Below the pieces are notes generated by a model. That model saw only the letters and a list, made by a program, of their open reading frames with translations, had not been told where the DNA came from and made no database searches. A stretch of DNA of 64,000 nt from Datisca glomerata (taxonomy: Eukaryota; Streptophyta; Magnoliopsida; Cucurbitales; Datiscaceae), in contig QANY01005876.1 of NCBI GenBank assembly GCA_003255025.1, forward strand, positions 138,843-202,842, written 5' to 3'. The translations under genes were made by a program, and so were the position numbers. Below, one piece after another: positions 1 through 12,556 of the stretch (positions are counted from its first letter, which is position 1; each line of letters opens with the position of its first letter).

Positions 1-603
1 ACACACACACTCTCTCTCTCCCCCTCTCTCTCTCCCCACTCACTCTCTTTTTCACTCTCTCTCCCCCTCCCTCTCACTCTCTATCTCTCCCTCTATCTCT
101 CACTCATTTTCACTCTCTCTATTTCCTCTCTCTCCCTCTCTCACTCTCTCCCTGTCTCTCTCTCTCTCACATTCACTCTCTCTCTTTTCTCTTTGTCTCT
201 CTCTCCCTCACTCCCTCACACACTCTCTCTCCCTCTCTCCCTCTCTCCCTCTCACTCTCTCCCTCTATCTTTTCCCTTTGTCTCTCTCCCTCACTCCCTC
301 ACTCTCTCACCCTTCCTCTCTCTAGCTCTCCTCTCTCTCTCCATCACTATCTCGCTCTCTCTCTTTCCCCATTCCACTATTTCTCTCTCTATCTCTCTCT
401 CTGGCCTGCTCTCTCTCACTCACTCTTACTCTCTCCCCCTCTCTCTCATTCCATTTCTCTCTCTCCCTTTCTCGCTTTCTCCCTCTCTCTTGCTCCCTCA
501 CTCTTTCCCCCTGCCTATTTCTCTCTCCCCCTCTCTCGCTCTCACTCTCACTCTCTCCCCCTCTCTCATTATCTCTCTCTCCCTCCCTCCCTCCCTTTAT
601 CAC

Positions 604-651
<48 letters not shown>

Positions 652-2679
652 TCTCTCTCTCTCTCATTCTTTCTCTCCCTCTCTCTCTTGCACTCACTCT
701 CCTCGCTCTCTCTCTCTTTCCCTTCCCATTCTCTCCCTCTCTGTCTCTCCTTGCTCTCTCCCTCTCTCTTTCCCTTCCAACTCTCTCCCTCTCTGTCTCT
801 CCCTCCCTCTCTCTCTTTCTCTCTCCATCACTCTATCTTTCTCCCTCTCTCTCTCTGTCTCTCTCACTTTCACTCTCTCTCTCTTTTCCCTTTGTCTCAC
901 TCTCTCACTCACTCTCACACAGACTCTCTCTCCCTCTCTCCCTCTCTCTACTTCTCTCTCTCTCTCTCACACACACACAAACACTTTCCCACCCTCTCTC
1001 TCACACACACACACACACTCTCACCCCCTCTCTCTCTAGCTCCCCTCTCTCTCTCCATCTAGCTATCTATCTCACTCCCTCTCTATCCCCCTTGCTCTAT
1101 TTCTTTCTCTCTCTCTATCTCACCCTCTCTCACTACCTCTCACTCTCTGTCACTATCTCTCTCTCACTCTCTCCCATTCCCTTTCTCTCTCTTTCTCTCT
1201 CTCTTTCTCTCTCTCTTTCTCTCGCTCTTTCTCTCTCTCTCTTTCTCTCTCTCTCCATCTCTCTCTCTCCATCTCTCTCTATCTCTCTCTCATTTTCTCT
1301 CTTTCTCTCTCTCGGTAACTTACCTCTCTCTCGCTCTCTCCCACAAACTCTCTTTCTCTCTATCCCTCCCACTTCCTCTCTTTCCCTCTATCTCTATCTC
1401 CCTCTCTCCCTCTGTAACTCTCTCTCCCTCTCTCTTTTCCACTCTCTCACTCGCTCTCACTTTCTCTCTCTCTCTCTCTCTTTCTCTCTCGATCTCACTC
1501 TATGTCTCTTTCTTTCTCTCCCCCCTCTCCCCTTGTTTCTCTCTATCTCGCTCTCTCTCAATCTCTTCATCTCTTATTCCCTCTCTCTTGCTCTCACTCT
1601 CCCCGCTCTCTCTCTTTCCCCTCCCTCTCTCTCTCTCTTTCCGCTCCCCCTCTCTCTCTCTTTCTCCCACTCTCTCTCCCTCTCTTTCTCCCTCTCTCGA
1701 TCTCACTCACTCTCTCCCTTTCTCTCTCACTTTTACTCTCTCTATTCCCCCACCCCCCNCCCGCTCTCTCACGCCTCTCCTACTCTCTATCTCTCCCTCA
1801 CACACTCTCTTTCTCTCTATCTCTTTGTGTCTCTCTCCCTCTCCCACTTGATTTCACTCTCTCTATCTCTCTTTCCCCTTTACTCTATCTCTCTCTATCC
1901 CTCTCACTCACACTCCTGCTCTCTCTCTCTCTCACTTGTTCTCTCACTTTATCCCTCTCTCTTTCTCTCCCTCACTCTTACTCCACACTCTCTCCCCCTT
2001 GCTATTTCACTCACTCACTCTCTCCCCCCCCCCACTCATTCTCTTTTTCACTCTCTCTCCCCCTCCATATAACTCTTTATCTCTCCCTCTGTCTCTCTCT
2101 CATTTCCACTCTCTCTATTTCCTCTCTCTCCCTCTCTCACTCTCTCCCTCTCTCTCTCTCTCTCTCTCACTTTCACTCTCTCTCTTTTCTCTTTGTCTCT
2201 CTCTCCCTCACTCCCTCACAGTCTCTCTCTCCCTCTATCCCTCTCACTCCCACCCTTCATCTCTCTATTTCTCTCTCTCCCTCTCACTCCCTCCCTCTCC
2301 CTTTTCTCTTTATCTCTCTCTCCCTCACTCCCTCACTCTCTCACCCTTCCTCTCCCTAGCTCTCCTCTCTCTCCATCGTTATCTCGCTCTCTCTCTTTCC
2401 CCATTCCACTATTTCTCCCTCTCTCTCTCTCTCTCGCCTGCTCTGTCTCACTCACTCTTGCTCTCTCTCCCTCTCTCTCATTCCCCATCTCTCTCTCCCT
2501 TTCTCTCTCTCTCGATTTCTCCCTCTCTCCCTCTTTTTTGCTCCCTCACTCTCTCCCCCTCTCTCGCTCCCTCACTCTCTCCCCCTTGCTATTTCTCTCT
2601 CCCCCTCTCTCCCGCTCACTCTCACTCTCTCCCCCTCTCTCCCTCTTGCTATTTCACTCTCTCCCTCTCTCTCTCTCTT

Positions 2680-2729
<50 letters not shown>

Positions 2730-5700
2730 TCTTTCTCTCCATCTCTCTTTCCCTCTCTCTCTCTTGCTCCCTCTCTCCCTTGATCTCTCTCTCCCCCTCC
2801 CTCTCTCTTTCTCTCTCTCTCTCACTTCCCTCTCTCTCCCCAACACTCTCTCTCCCCCTCTCACTCCCACTATCACTCTCTCCCACTCTCTCTCTCCAAC
2901 ACACACACTCTCTCTCTCCCCCTCTCTCTCTCCCCACTCACTCTCTTTTTCACTCTCTCTCCCCCTCCCTCTCACTCTCTATCTCTCCCTTTGTCTCTCT
3001 CTCACATTTTCACTCTCTCTATTTCCTCAATCTCCCTCTCTCAATCTCTCCCCTCTCTCTCTCTCTCACTTTCACTCTCTCTCTTTTCTCTTTGTCTCTC
3101 TCTCCTTCACTCCCTCACACTCTCTCTCTCCCACTCCCCCTCTCACTCCCTCCCTCCATCTCTCTATTTCATTCTCTGCCTCTCACTCCCTCCCTCTCTC
3201 TTTTCTCTTTGTCTCTCTCTCTCCCTCACTCCCTCACTCACTCACCCTTCCTCTTTCTAGCTCTCCTTTCTCTCTCTCCATCACTATCTCGCTCTCTCTC
3301 TTTCCCCATTCCACTATTTCTTTCTCTATCTCTCTCTCTCTCGCCCGCTCTCTCCCACCCCCTCTTGCTCTCTCTCTCCCTCTCTCTCATTCCCTATCTC
3401 TCTCCCTTTCTCTCTATCTCGGTTTCTCGTTCTTTCCCTCTCTCTTGCCCCCTCACTCTCTCCCCCTTGCTATTTCTCTCTCCCCCCTCTCTCCCCCTCT
3501 CTCACTCTCGCCCCCTCTCTCATTATCTCGTTCTCCCTCCCTCCCACCCTTTATCTCTCTCTTTCTCTCTTTCTCTCTCTCATACATACACTCTCCCTCT
3601 GTCTCTCTCTTCCTCTCTCTCTTGCTCTCTCTCCCCCTCCCACTCTCTCTCCCCCTTTCTCTCTCTCCCTCTCTCTTTATCTCTCTCTATCCCTCCCTCC
3701 CTCTCTCTCTTCCTCTTCCTCTATCTCTTTCTCAATCTCCCTCTCTCTTTGTCCCTTTCTAACTCTCTCTCTCCCTCTCTTTCTTTCTCTCTCTTTTCCA
3801 CTCTCTCACTCTCTCTTTTCCGCTCTCTCACTCGCTCTCCATTTTCTCTCTCTCTCAAACTCTCTCTCTCTCTTTCTCTCTCTATCTCACTATGTGTCTC
3901 TTTCTTTCTCTCCCTCTCTCTCCTTGTTTCTCTCTATCTCTTCGTCTCTCATTCCCTCTCTCTCTTGCTCTCACTCTCCCAGCTCTCTCTCTCTCTCTTT
4001 CCCATCCCTCTCTCTCTCTCTTTCCCCTCCCTCTCTCTCTTTCTCCCACTCACTCTCTCCCTCTCTTTCTCCCTCTCTCTCTTCACTCTTTTTCTCCCTC
4101 TCTCGATCTCACTCGCTCTCTCCCTCTCTCTCTCTCTCACTTTCACTCTCTCTATTCCCCTCCCTCTCTCTCTTTCCCCTCCCTCTCTCTCTTTCTCCCA
4201 CTCTCACTCTCTCCCTCTCTTTCTCCCTCTCTCGATCTCACTCGCTCTCTCCCTCTCTCTCACTTCCACTCTTTCTATCCCCCCACTCTCTCTATCTCTC
4301 TCACGCCTCTCGCTCACTCTATCTCTCCCTCACACACTCACCTTCTCTCTATCTCTTTGTGTCTCTCTCCCTCTCCCTCTCTCTCCCCCTTGATTTCACT
4401 CTCTCTATCTCTCTCTTTCCCTTACTCTCTCTTTCTATCTCTCTCACTCACACTCCTGCTCTCTCTCACTTGTTCTCTGACTCTATCCCACTCTCTTTCT
4501 CTCCCTCACACTTGCTCCACACTCTCTCCCCCTTGCTATTTCACTCTCTCCCTCTCTCTCTTTCTCTCTCTCTCTCACTCTCTTTCTCTCTGTCTCTCTC
4601 TCTCCCTCTCTCTCTTGCTCCCTCTCTCCCCCGATCTCTCTCCCCCTCCCTCTCTCTCTTTCTCTCTCTCCCCGTCCTCTCTCTCTCCCCAACACACACT
4701 ATCTCTCTCTCTCTCCCACTATCTCTCTCCAACTCTCTCTCTCCAACACACACTCTTTTTATCCCCCTCTCTATCCCTCGACTCTCCCCCCCTCTCTCTC
4801 GCTCTACCCCACACTCACTCTCTTTCTCACTCTCTCTCCCCCTCCCTCTCACTCTATATCTCTCCCTCTGTCTCTCTCTCATTTTCACTCTCTCTATTTC
4901 CTCTCTCTCCCTCTCCCACTCTCTCCCTCTCCCTCTCTCTCCCACTTTTACTCTCTCTCTTTTCTCTTTGTCTCTCTCTCTCCCTCACTCCCTCACACTC
5001 TCTCTCTCCCTCTCTCCCACTCACTCCCTCCCTCTATTTATCTCTCTCCCACTCACTCCCTCCCTCTCCCTTTTCTCTTTGTCTCTCTCTCCCTCACTCT
5101 CTCACCCTTCCTCTCTCTAGCTCTCCTCTCTCTAGCTCTCCTCTCTCTCTCTCTCCATCACTATCTCGCTCTCTCTCTTTCCCCATTCCACTATTTCTCT
5201 CTATCTCTCTCTATCGCCCTATCTCTCTCACTCACTCTTGCTCTCTCTCCCTCTCTCTCATTCCATTTCTCTCTCCCTTTGTCTCTCTCTCGATTTCTCA
5301 CTCTCTCCCTATTTCTTGCTCCCTCACTCTCTCCCCCTTGCTATTTCTCTCTCACCCCTCTCTCCCTCTCACTCTCACTCTCTCCCCCTCTCTCATTATC
5401 TCTCTCTCCCTCCCTCCATCCCTTTATCACTCTCTTTCTCTCTCTCTCTCACACACACACACTCTTCTCTCTCTGTCTCTCTCTCCCTCTCTCCCTCTTG
5501 CTCTCTCTCTCCCCCTCCCACTCTTTCTCCCCCTTTCTCGCTCTCCCTCTCTCTATCTCTCTCTATCCCTCCCTCCCTATCTATCTTCCTCTTCCTCTAT
5601 CTCTTTCTCAATCTCCCTCTCTCTTTCTCCCTTTCTAACTCTCTCTCACACTCTCTCACTCTCTCCCTTTCACTATCTCTCGCCCCCTATCTCTCACTTT

Positions 5701-7342
5701 CACTCTCTGTATTTCCACCTCGATCTCTCTCTCCCTCTCTCACTCCCACTCTCTCTCCCACTCTCTCTCTCCCTCCCTCCCTCTCTCTCTCTCCCACTCC
5801 CTCTCTCTTTTCCTCTCTCTCTCTCACGTACTCTCTTGCTCTCTCTCTCGCTAACTTGCACTATCTCTCCTTCCCTGTCTCTCTCTCTTTCTCTTTGTCT
5901 CTCTCTCTCTCTCACTCTCTCACCCCACCCACTCTCTTTCTCCCTCTCTCTTTCTCACTTTCACTCTCTCTATTTCCCTCTCTCTCCTTCTCACACTCTC
6001 TCCCTCTCTCCCCCTCTCTCTCTCTCACTTTCACTCTCTCTTTTCTCTTTGTGTCTCTCTCTCACTCACACACACTCTCTCTCTTCCACTCACTCTCATC
6101 GCTCTGTCTCTCTCTTTCCCCACCCTCTCTCTCCCTCTGTTTCTCCCTCCCTCTCACTCTTTCTCTCTCCATCACTCAATCTCTCCCTCTCTCTCTCTCA
6201 CTTTCACTCTCACTCTTTTCCCTGTTTCTCTCTCACTCTCTCCCTCACTCACACACACACACTCTCTCTCCCCCTCTCTCCCTCTCTCTATTTCTCTCTC
6301 TCTATCTCTATCTCTCTCTTTCTCTCTCACAAACACTCTCCCAGCCTCTCTCTCTCACATACACACACTCTCTCACCCTCTCTCTAGCTCTCCTCACTCT
6401 CCATCTAGCTATCTATCGCACACTCTCTCTATCTCCCTTTCTCTATTTATCTCTCTCTCTCTATCTCTCTCTCTCTCTCTCGCCCTCTCTCGCCTTCTCT
6501 CGCTACCTCTCGCTCTCTATCACTATCTCTCTCTTACTCTCTCCCATTCCCTTTCTCTCTATCTCTCTCTCCATCTCTCTCTTCCTCTCTCTCTCTTCCT
6601 CTCTCTCTCTCATTTTCTCTATCTTTCTCTCTCTCGATCACTCACCTCTCTCTCTCTCTCGCTCTCTCTCTCTCTATCCCTCCCTGCCTCTCTCTCTCCC
6701 TCTTCCTCTCTCTCCCACTTCCTCTCTTTCCCTCGATCGGTATCTCCCTCTCTCTCCCTCTCTAACTCTCTCCCTCTCCCTTTTCCACTCTCTCACTCGC
6801 TCTCACTTTCTCTCTCACACACACACACTATCTCTCTCTTTCTCTCTCTACCTCACTCTGCGTCTCTTTCTTTCTTTCCACTCTCTCCTTGTTTCTCTCT
6901 ATCTCGCTCTATCTCTCTCTCTTCGTCTCTCACTCCCTCTCTCCCTTGCTCTCACTCTCCCCGCTCTTTCCCCTCCCTCTCTCTCTCTCTTTCTCCTACT
7001 CTCTCTCTCCCTCTCTCGATCTCTCTCGCTCTCTCCCTCTCACTCTCTCTCTCTCACTTTCACTGTTATATTCCCCCCCCCACTCTCTCTCTCATTCTCT
7101 CTCACTGCCTCTCGCTCTCTCTATCTCTCCCTCACACTCTCCCCTTCAATCTATCTCTTTGTATCTCTCTCCCTCTCTCTCTTCCCCCTTGATTTCATTA
7201 TCTCTATCTCTCTCTTTCCCTTACTCTCTCTCTTTCTATCTCTCACTCACATTCATGCTCTCTCTCTCTCACTTGTTCTCTCACTCTATCCCTGTCTCTT
7301 TCTCTCCCTCACTCTTGTTCCCCCACTCTCTCCCCCTTGCTA

Positions 7343-7374
<32 letters not shown>

Positions 7375-7874
7375 ACTCTATTTCTCTCCGTCTCTCTCTC
7401 CCTCTCCCTCTCTTGCTCCCTCTCTCCCCTGCTCTCTCTCTCCCCCTCCCTCTCACTCTCTTTCTCTCCGTCTCTCTCTCCCTCTCCCTCTCTCCTGCTC
7501 TCTCTCTCTCCCGCTCCCTCTCACTATTTATCTCTCTCTCTCTCTTTCTCTTTGTCTCTCTCTCTCACTCTCACTCTCTCTCTCCCTCTCTCTCTTGCAC
7601 TCACTCTCCTCTCTCTCTCTCTCTTTCCCATCCCTCCCACTCTCCCTCTTTGTCTCTCCCTCTCTCCCTCTTGCTCTCTCCATCACTATATCTCTCCCTC
7701 TCTCTCTCTCACTTTCACTCTCTCTCTTTTCCCTTTGTCTCTCTCACTCTATCACTCACTCACACATACACACACTCCCTCTCTCCCTCTCTCTCCCTCT
7801 CTCCCTCTATCTGTCTCTCTCTCTCACTCACAAACACTATCCCACCCTCTCTCTCACACACACACACACTCTCA

Positions 7875-8904
7875 CCCTCTCTCTATCTCTCCCCATCTAG
7901 CTATCTATCTCACTCTCTCTCCCACTTGCTCTCTCTCTCTCTCTCTCACTACCTCTCGGTCTTTGTCACTATCTCTCTCTCACTCTCGCCCATTCCCTTT
8001 CTCTCTCTCTTTCTCTCTCTCTCCATCTCTCTCTACCTCTCTCCCTCTCTCTCAATCTCTCTCTCCATCTCTCTCTCTCTTTTCTCTCTCCTTCTCTCTC
8101 TCGGTCACTCGCCTCTCTCTCTCTCCCTCTCTCTCTCTCTATCCCTCCCTGCCTCTCTCTCTCCCTCTTTTTCTCTCTCCCACTTCCTCTCTTTCCCTCT
8201 ATCTCTATCTCCCTCTCTAAATCCCTCTCTAACTCTCTCTCTCCCTCTCTCTTTTCCACTCTTTCACTCGCTCTCACTTTCTCCCTCTCATACATGCTCT
8301 CTCTTTCTCTCTCTCTATCTCACTCTGTCTCTTTCTTTCTCTCCCTCTCTCTCCTTGTTTGTCTCTATATCACACTCTCTCTCTCCTTCTCTCTCTTGCT
8401 CTCACTCTCTCTCCTTCTCTCTATTGCTCTCACTCTCCCCGCTCTCTCCCTTACTCTTTCTCTCTCTATCCCTCTAACTCACACTCCTGCTCTCTCTCTT
8501 TCTATCACTTGTTCTCTCACTCTATACCTCTCTTTTTCTCTCCTTCATTCTTGCTCCTCCACTCTCTCCCCATTTCTATTTCTCTCTCTCTCTATCTCTC
8601 TCTCTTTCTCTCTCTCTCACACACACACTCTTTCTCTTCGTCTCTCTCCCTCTCTCTCTCTTCCTCCCTCTCTCCCCCGCTCTCTCTCTCCCCCTCCCTC
8701 TCTCTTTCTCTCTCTCTCCCCTCCCTCCCTCTCCAACACTCTCTCCTTCTCTCACTCTCGCTCTCTCCCACTCTCTCTCTCTCTCTCCCACTATCTCTCT
8801 CTCCCACACTCTCTCTCTCTCCCACCATCTCTCTCTCCCACTCTCTCTCTAACACTCTCTATCTCTCCCCATCTAGCTATCTATCTCACTCTCTCTCCCA
8901 CTTG

Positions 8905-8944
<40 letters not shown>

Positions 8945-9845
8945 ACCTCTCGGTCTTTGTCACTATCTCTCTCTCACTCTCTCCCATTCCCTTTCTCTCT
9001 CTCTTTCTCTCTCTCTCTCCATCTCTCTCTACCTCTCTCCCTCTCTCTCAATCTCTCTCTCCATCTCTCTCTCTCTCTTTTCTCTCTCCTTCTCTCTCTC
9101 GGTCACTCGCCTCTCTCTCTCTCTCCCTCTCTCTCTCTATCCCTCCCTGCCCCTCTCTCTCCCTCTTTTTCTCTCTCCCACTTCCTCTCTTTCCCTCTAT
9201 CTCTATCTCCCTCTCTAAATCCCTCTCTAACTCTCTCTCTCCCTCTCTCTTTTCCACTCTTTCACTCGCTCTCACTTTCTCCCTCTCATACATGCTCTCT
9301 CTTTCTCTCTCTCTATCTCACTCTGTCTCTTTCTTTCTCTCCCTCTCTCTCCTTGTTTGTCTCTATATCGCTCTCTCTCTCTCCTTCTCTCTCTTGCTCT
9401 CACTCTCTCTCCTTCTCTCTATTGCTCTCACTCTCCCCGCTCTCTCCCTTACTCTTTCTCTCTCTATCCCTCTAACTCACACTCCTGCTCTCTCTCTTTC
9501 TATCACTTGTTCTCTCACTCTATACCTCTCTTTTTCTCTCCCTCACTCTTGCTCCTCCACTATCTCCCCCTTTCTATTTCTCTCTCTCTCTATCTCTCTC
9601 TCTTTCTCTCTCTCTCACACACACACTCTTTCTCTTCGTCTCTCTCTCCCTCTCTCTCTCTTCCTCCCTCTCTCCCCCGCTCTCTCTCTCTCCCCCTCCC
9701 TCTCTCTCTTTCTCTCTCTCTCCCCTCCCTCTCTCTCCAACACTCTCTCATTCTCTCACTCTCGCTCTCTCCCACTCTCTCTCTCTCTCCCACTATCTCT
9801 CTCCCACACTCTCTCTCTCCCACTATCTCTCTCTCCCACTCTCTC
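7875..9845. repeat. ~0.98-kb tandem duplication inside the CT array
   Basis: Two adjacent segments, about 7,875-8,850 and 8,851-9,845, follow the same succession of irregular landmarks. These include ccccatctagctatctat at 7,891 and 8,867, the phrase with cggtctttgtcac, the upstream tttctctttc of the telltale catacatgctctc, the tgctcctccac phrase and a CA block at about 8,618 and 9,616. The offset is about 976 bp at the left and about 998 bp further right, so a few small indels have accumulated. Identity of non-repetitive landmarks is very high, which suggests a recent unequal exchange or replication event. Exact ends cannot be fixed because the flanks are also CT-rich. Confidence 0.85.
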
Positions 9846-11576
9846 TCTCCCCCTCTCTCTCCCTCTCACTCTCTTTTTCTCTCTCTCGCTCACTCCCCCC
9901 TCTCACTCTCTTTTTCTCTCTCTCCCCCCTCCCTCTCACTCTCTATCTCTCCCTCTATCTCTTTCTCATTTTCACTCTCTCTTTCCTCTGTCTCACTCTC
10001 TCCCCCTCTCTCTCTCTCTCACTTTCACTCTCTCTTTTCTCTTTGTCTCTCTCTCCCTCACTCCCTTACACACTCTCTCTCCCTCTCACTCCCTCTCTAC
10101 CTCTCTCTATTTCTCTCTCCCTCTCTCTCTCACCCTCCCTCTCTCTAGCTCTCCTTTCTCTCTCTCCATTGTTATCTCGCTCTCTCTCTTTTCCCATTCC
10201 ACTGTTTCTCTCTTTATCTCTGTCTCTCTATCTCTCTCTCGCCCGCTCTCTGTCAATCTCTCTTGATCTCTCTCCCTCTCTCTCATTCCCTTTCTCTCTC
10301 TCCCTTTCTCTCTCTCCCTCTCTCTTGCTCCTTCACTCTCTCCCCCTTGGTATTTCTCTCTCCCCCTCTAACTCTCACTCCCTCCCCATCTCTCACTATC
10401 TCTCTCTATCCCTCCCTCCCTCCCTCTCTTTATCTCTCTCTTTCTCTCTCTCTCTCTATCTCTCACACACACACTCTCTCTCTCCCTTTGTCTCTCTCTC
10501 CCCCTCTCTCTCCCTTGCTCTCTCCCTTGCTCTCTCTCCCCCTCCCACTGTCTCTCTCACCCTTTCTCTCTCTCCCTCTCTTTATCTCTCTCTCACTATC
10601 CCTCCCTCCCTCTCTCTTCCTCTTCCTCTATCTCTTTCTCAATCTCCCTCTCTAACTCTCTTTCTCCCTCTTTAACTCTCTCTCTCCCTCTCTCTCTTTC
10701 TCTCTCTTTTCCACTCTCTCACTCTCTCTCATTGTCTCTCTCTCTCTCACACACTCTCTCTCTTCTCTCGCTATCTCACTCTTTCCCTCTTTCGTTCTCT
10801 CTGTCTCTCTCTTTATGTCTCTCTCTCTCTCTCTTGCTCTCCCTCTCTCACGCTCTCTCGCTCTCTCCCTCTCACTATCTCTCGCCCCCTCTCTCTCTCA
10901 CTTTTACTCTCTGTATTTCCCCCTCGATGTCTCTCTCCCTCTCTCACTCCCTCTCTCTCTCCCTCCCTCCCTCTCTCTCTCCCACTCCCTCTCTTTTTTC
11001 CTCTCTCTCTCTCTCACGTACTCTCTTGCTCTCTCTCGCTAACTTGCACTATCTCTCCTTCCATGTCTCTCTCTCTTTCTCTTTGTCTCTTTCTCTCACT
11101 CTCGCACCCCCTCTCTCTAGCTCTCCTCTTTCTCCCTCTCCCCATTTCACTATATCTCTCTCCCCTGTCTCAATCGCTCTCTCCCTCTCCCTCGATCTCT
11201 CTCCCCATCTCTCTCTCATCCACTCACTCTCTTTCTCTCTCTCTCCTCGCCTCCCACTCTCTTTCTCTCTCTCTCTCCCCCTCCCTCTCACTCTCTATCT
11301 CTCCCTCTCCCTCTCTCTTTCTCACTTTCACTCTTTATTTCCCTCTCTCTCCCTCTCTCACTCTCTCCCTCTCTCCCTCTCTCTCTCTCACTTTCACACT
11401 CTCTCTTTTCTCTTTGTCTCTCTCTCTCACTCACGCACACACTCTCTCTCCCCTTCTCTCTCACTCTCTCCCTCTTACTCCATCTCTCCCTCTCTCTCTC
11501 TCTCTCCTTCTCTCTCTCTCCCTCTCGCTCTCTTACCCTCCCACTCTCTAGCTCTCTTCTCTCTCTCTCTCTCACT

Positions 11577-11690
11577 CCCCATCACTATCTCGCTCTCTCT
11601 CTTTCCCCATTGCACTCTTTCTCTCTTTCTCTCCCCATCACTATCTCGCTCTCTCTCTTTCCCCATTGCACTCTTTCTCTCTATATCTCT
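11577..11690. repeat. ~56-bp tandem duplication at the array's right part
   Basis: A unit with the order catcactatctcgctc, ctttccccattgcac, tctttctctc occurs at 11,580 and again at 11,636. It is a small-scale version of the duplications that built the larger array. Confidence 0.75.
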
Positions 11691-12404
11691 CACTCCCTCT
11701 TGCTCTCTCACTCGCTCTCATTCCCTTTCTCTCCCTCCCTTTCTTTCTCTCTCAGTTTCTCACTCTCTCCCTCTCTCTTGCTCCCTCACTCTCTCCCCTT
11801 GCTATTTCTCTCTCTATCTCTCACTCTCACTCTCTCCCTCTCTCATTATCTCTCTCTCCCTCTCGGTTTCTTATCTCTCACTTTCTCTCTCTATCTCTCT
11901 CCCTCTCACTCTCTCTTTTCCACTCTCTCACTCTCTCTCTCTCCCTCTCTCTTCGTCTCTCTCCCCCTTTCTCTCTCTTTCTCTTCCCCCACTCTCTCTC
12001 ACTCTCTCATTGTCTCTCTCTCACTGCCTCTCTCTCTCACCCACTCTCGCTCTCTCTCTCACTATCTCTCGCTATCTCTCTCTCACTTTCACTCTCTCTA
12101 TTTCCACCTCGATCTCTCTCTCTCCCTCCTTTCTCTATCTTCCCTCTCTCTTCCTCTGTCTATCTGTCTCAATTGCTCTCTCTCCCTCTCTATCTCCCTT
12201 TCACTCTCTCTCCATCTCTATCTCTCTCTATCTCCCCATTCCTCTCCCTCTCTCTCCTCTCTCTCTTTTTCTCTATGTCTCTTTATCTCTCTCCCGCTAT
12301 CTCACACTATCTTTTTTTATCTTTATCACTGTCTTTCTCTCTCTCACCTTGCTCTCTCTCTCTCTCTCCCCCTCCCTCTCTCTCTTCACTCTTCATTCGT
12401 TGAT

Positions 12405-12556
12405 GAAAGTTTTAGGACTTGAGTGATTTATAATTAATTTAAAATAAAACATTCTATTTATTCATAAATGTTTTATAATATTAATGTCTGGGAAATAACT
12501 AAATACAAATAAATAGTTATTACACGTTACTTTATGAACATATTCTAACAGAATAT
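12405..12556 (-). repeat. Short LTR-like fragment between the array and the copia element
   Basis: Read on the minus strand, the integrase coding sequence of the neighbouring copia element stops near 12,556. It is replaced by AT-rich DNA starting tgttagaatatgttc, followed by about 150 bp up to the CT array. A TGTTAG start is typical of the 5' end of plant copia LTRs. The fragment does not match the start of the 5' LTR at 18,220 (minus strand), so it is not this element's own 3' LTR. It may be a remnant of a different element or the site of an internal deletion. Confidence 0.35.

Larger units (their letters stand above)
1..12400. repeat. Giant homopyrimidine (CT-rich) microsatellite array
   Basis: The plus strand is almost entirely C and T for 12.4 kb, built from CT, CCT, CTTT and CCCT runs with sparse single A or G bases. 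Short CA/AC blocks occur near 635-650, 1003-1018, 2713-2728, 5451-5461, 7361-7374, 8618-8628 and 9616-9626. The array is not pure simple sequence: phrases recur at kilobase spacing. One beginning ctttccccattcc is seen near 365, 2398, 3302, 5180, 11602 and 11660. One containing catctagctatc is seen near 1056, 6401, 7894 and 8870. This indicates amplification of longer segments. The block starts at the window edge, so it is longer than seen here, and ends abruptly near 12,400. Long Ser/Leu frames (plus strand) and Arg/Glu frames (minus strand) result from composition and are not genes. Confidence 0.97.

Noticed and set aside
7875..9845. CRISPR-like or gene-family reading of the repeated ~1-kb units in the CT array
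   Set aside because: Repeats are direct tandem duplications of low-complexity DNA in a plant genome. There are no conserved repeat/spacer alternation and no coding content.
193..12426. Very long open frames (up to 1,079 codons) of Ser, Leu, Pro, Phe and, on the other strand, Arg/Glu
   Set aside because: CT-only DNA contains no stop codons on the pyrimidine strand and few on the other, so long frames are expected. They overlap in several frames at once and have no domain structure.
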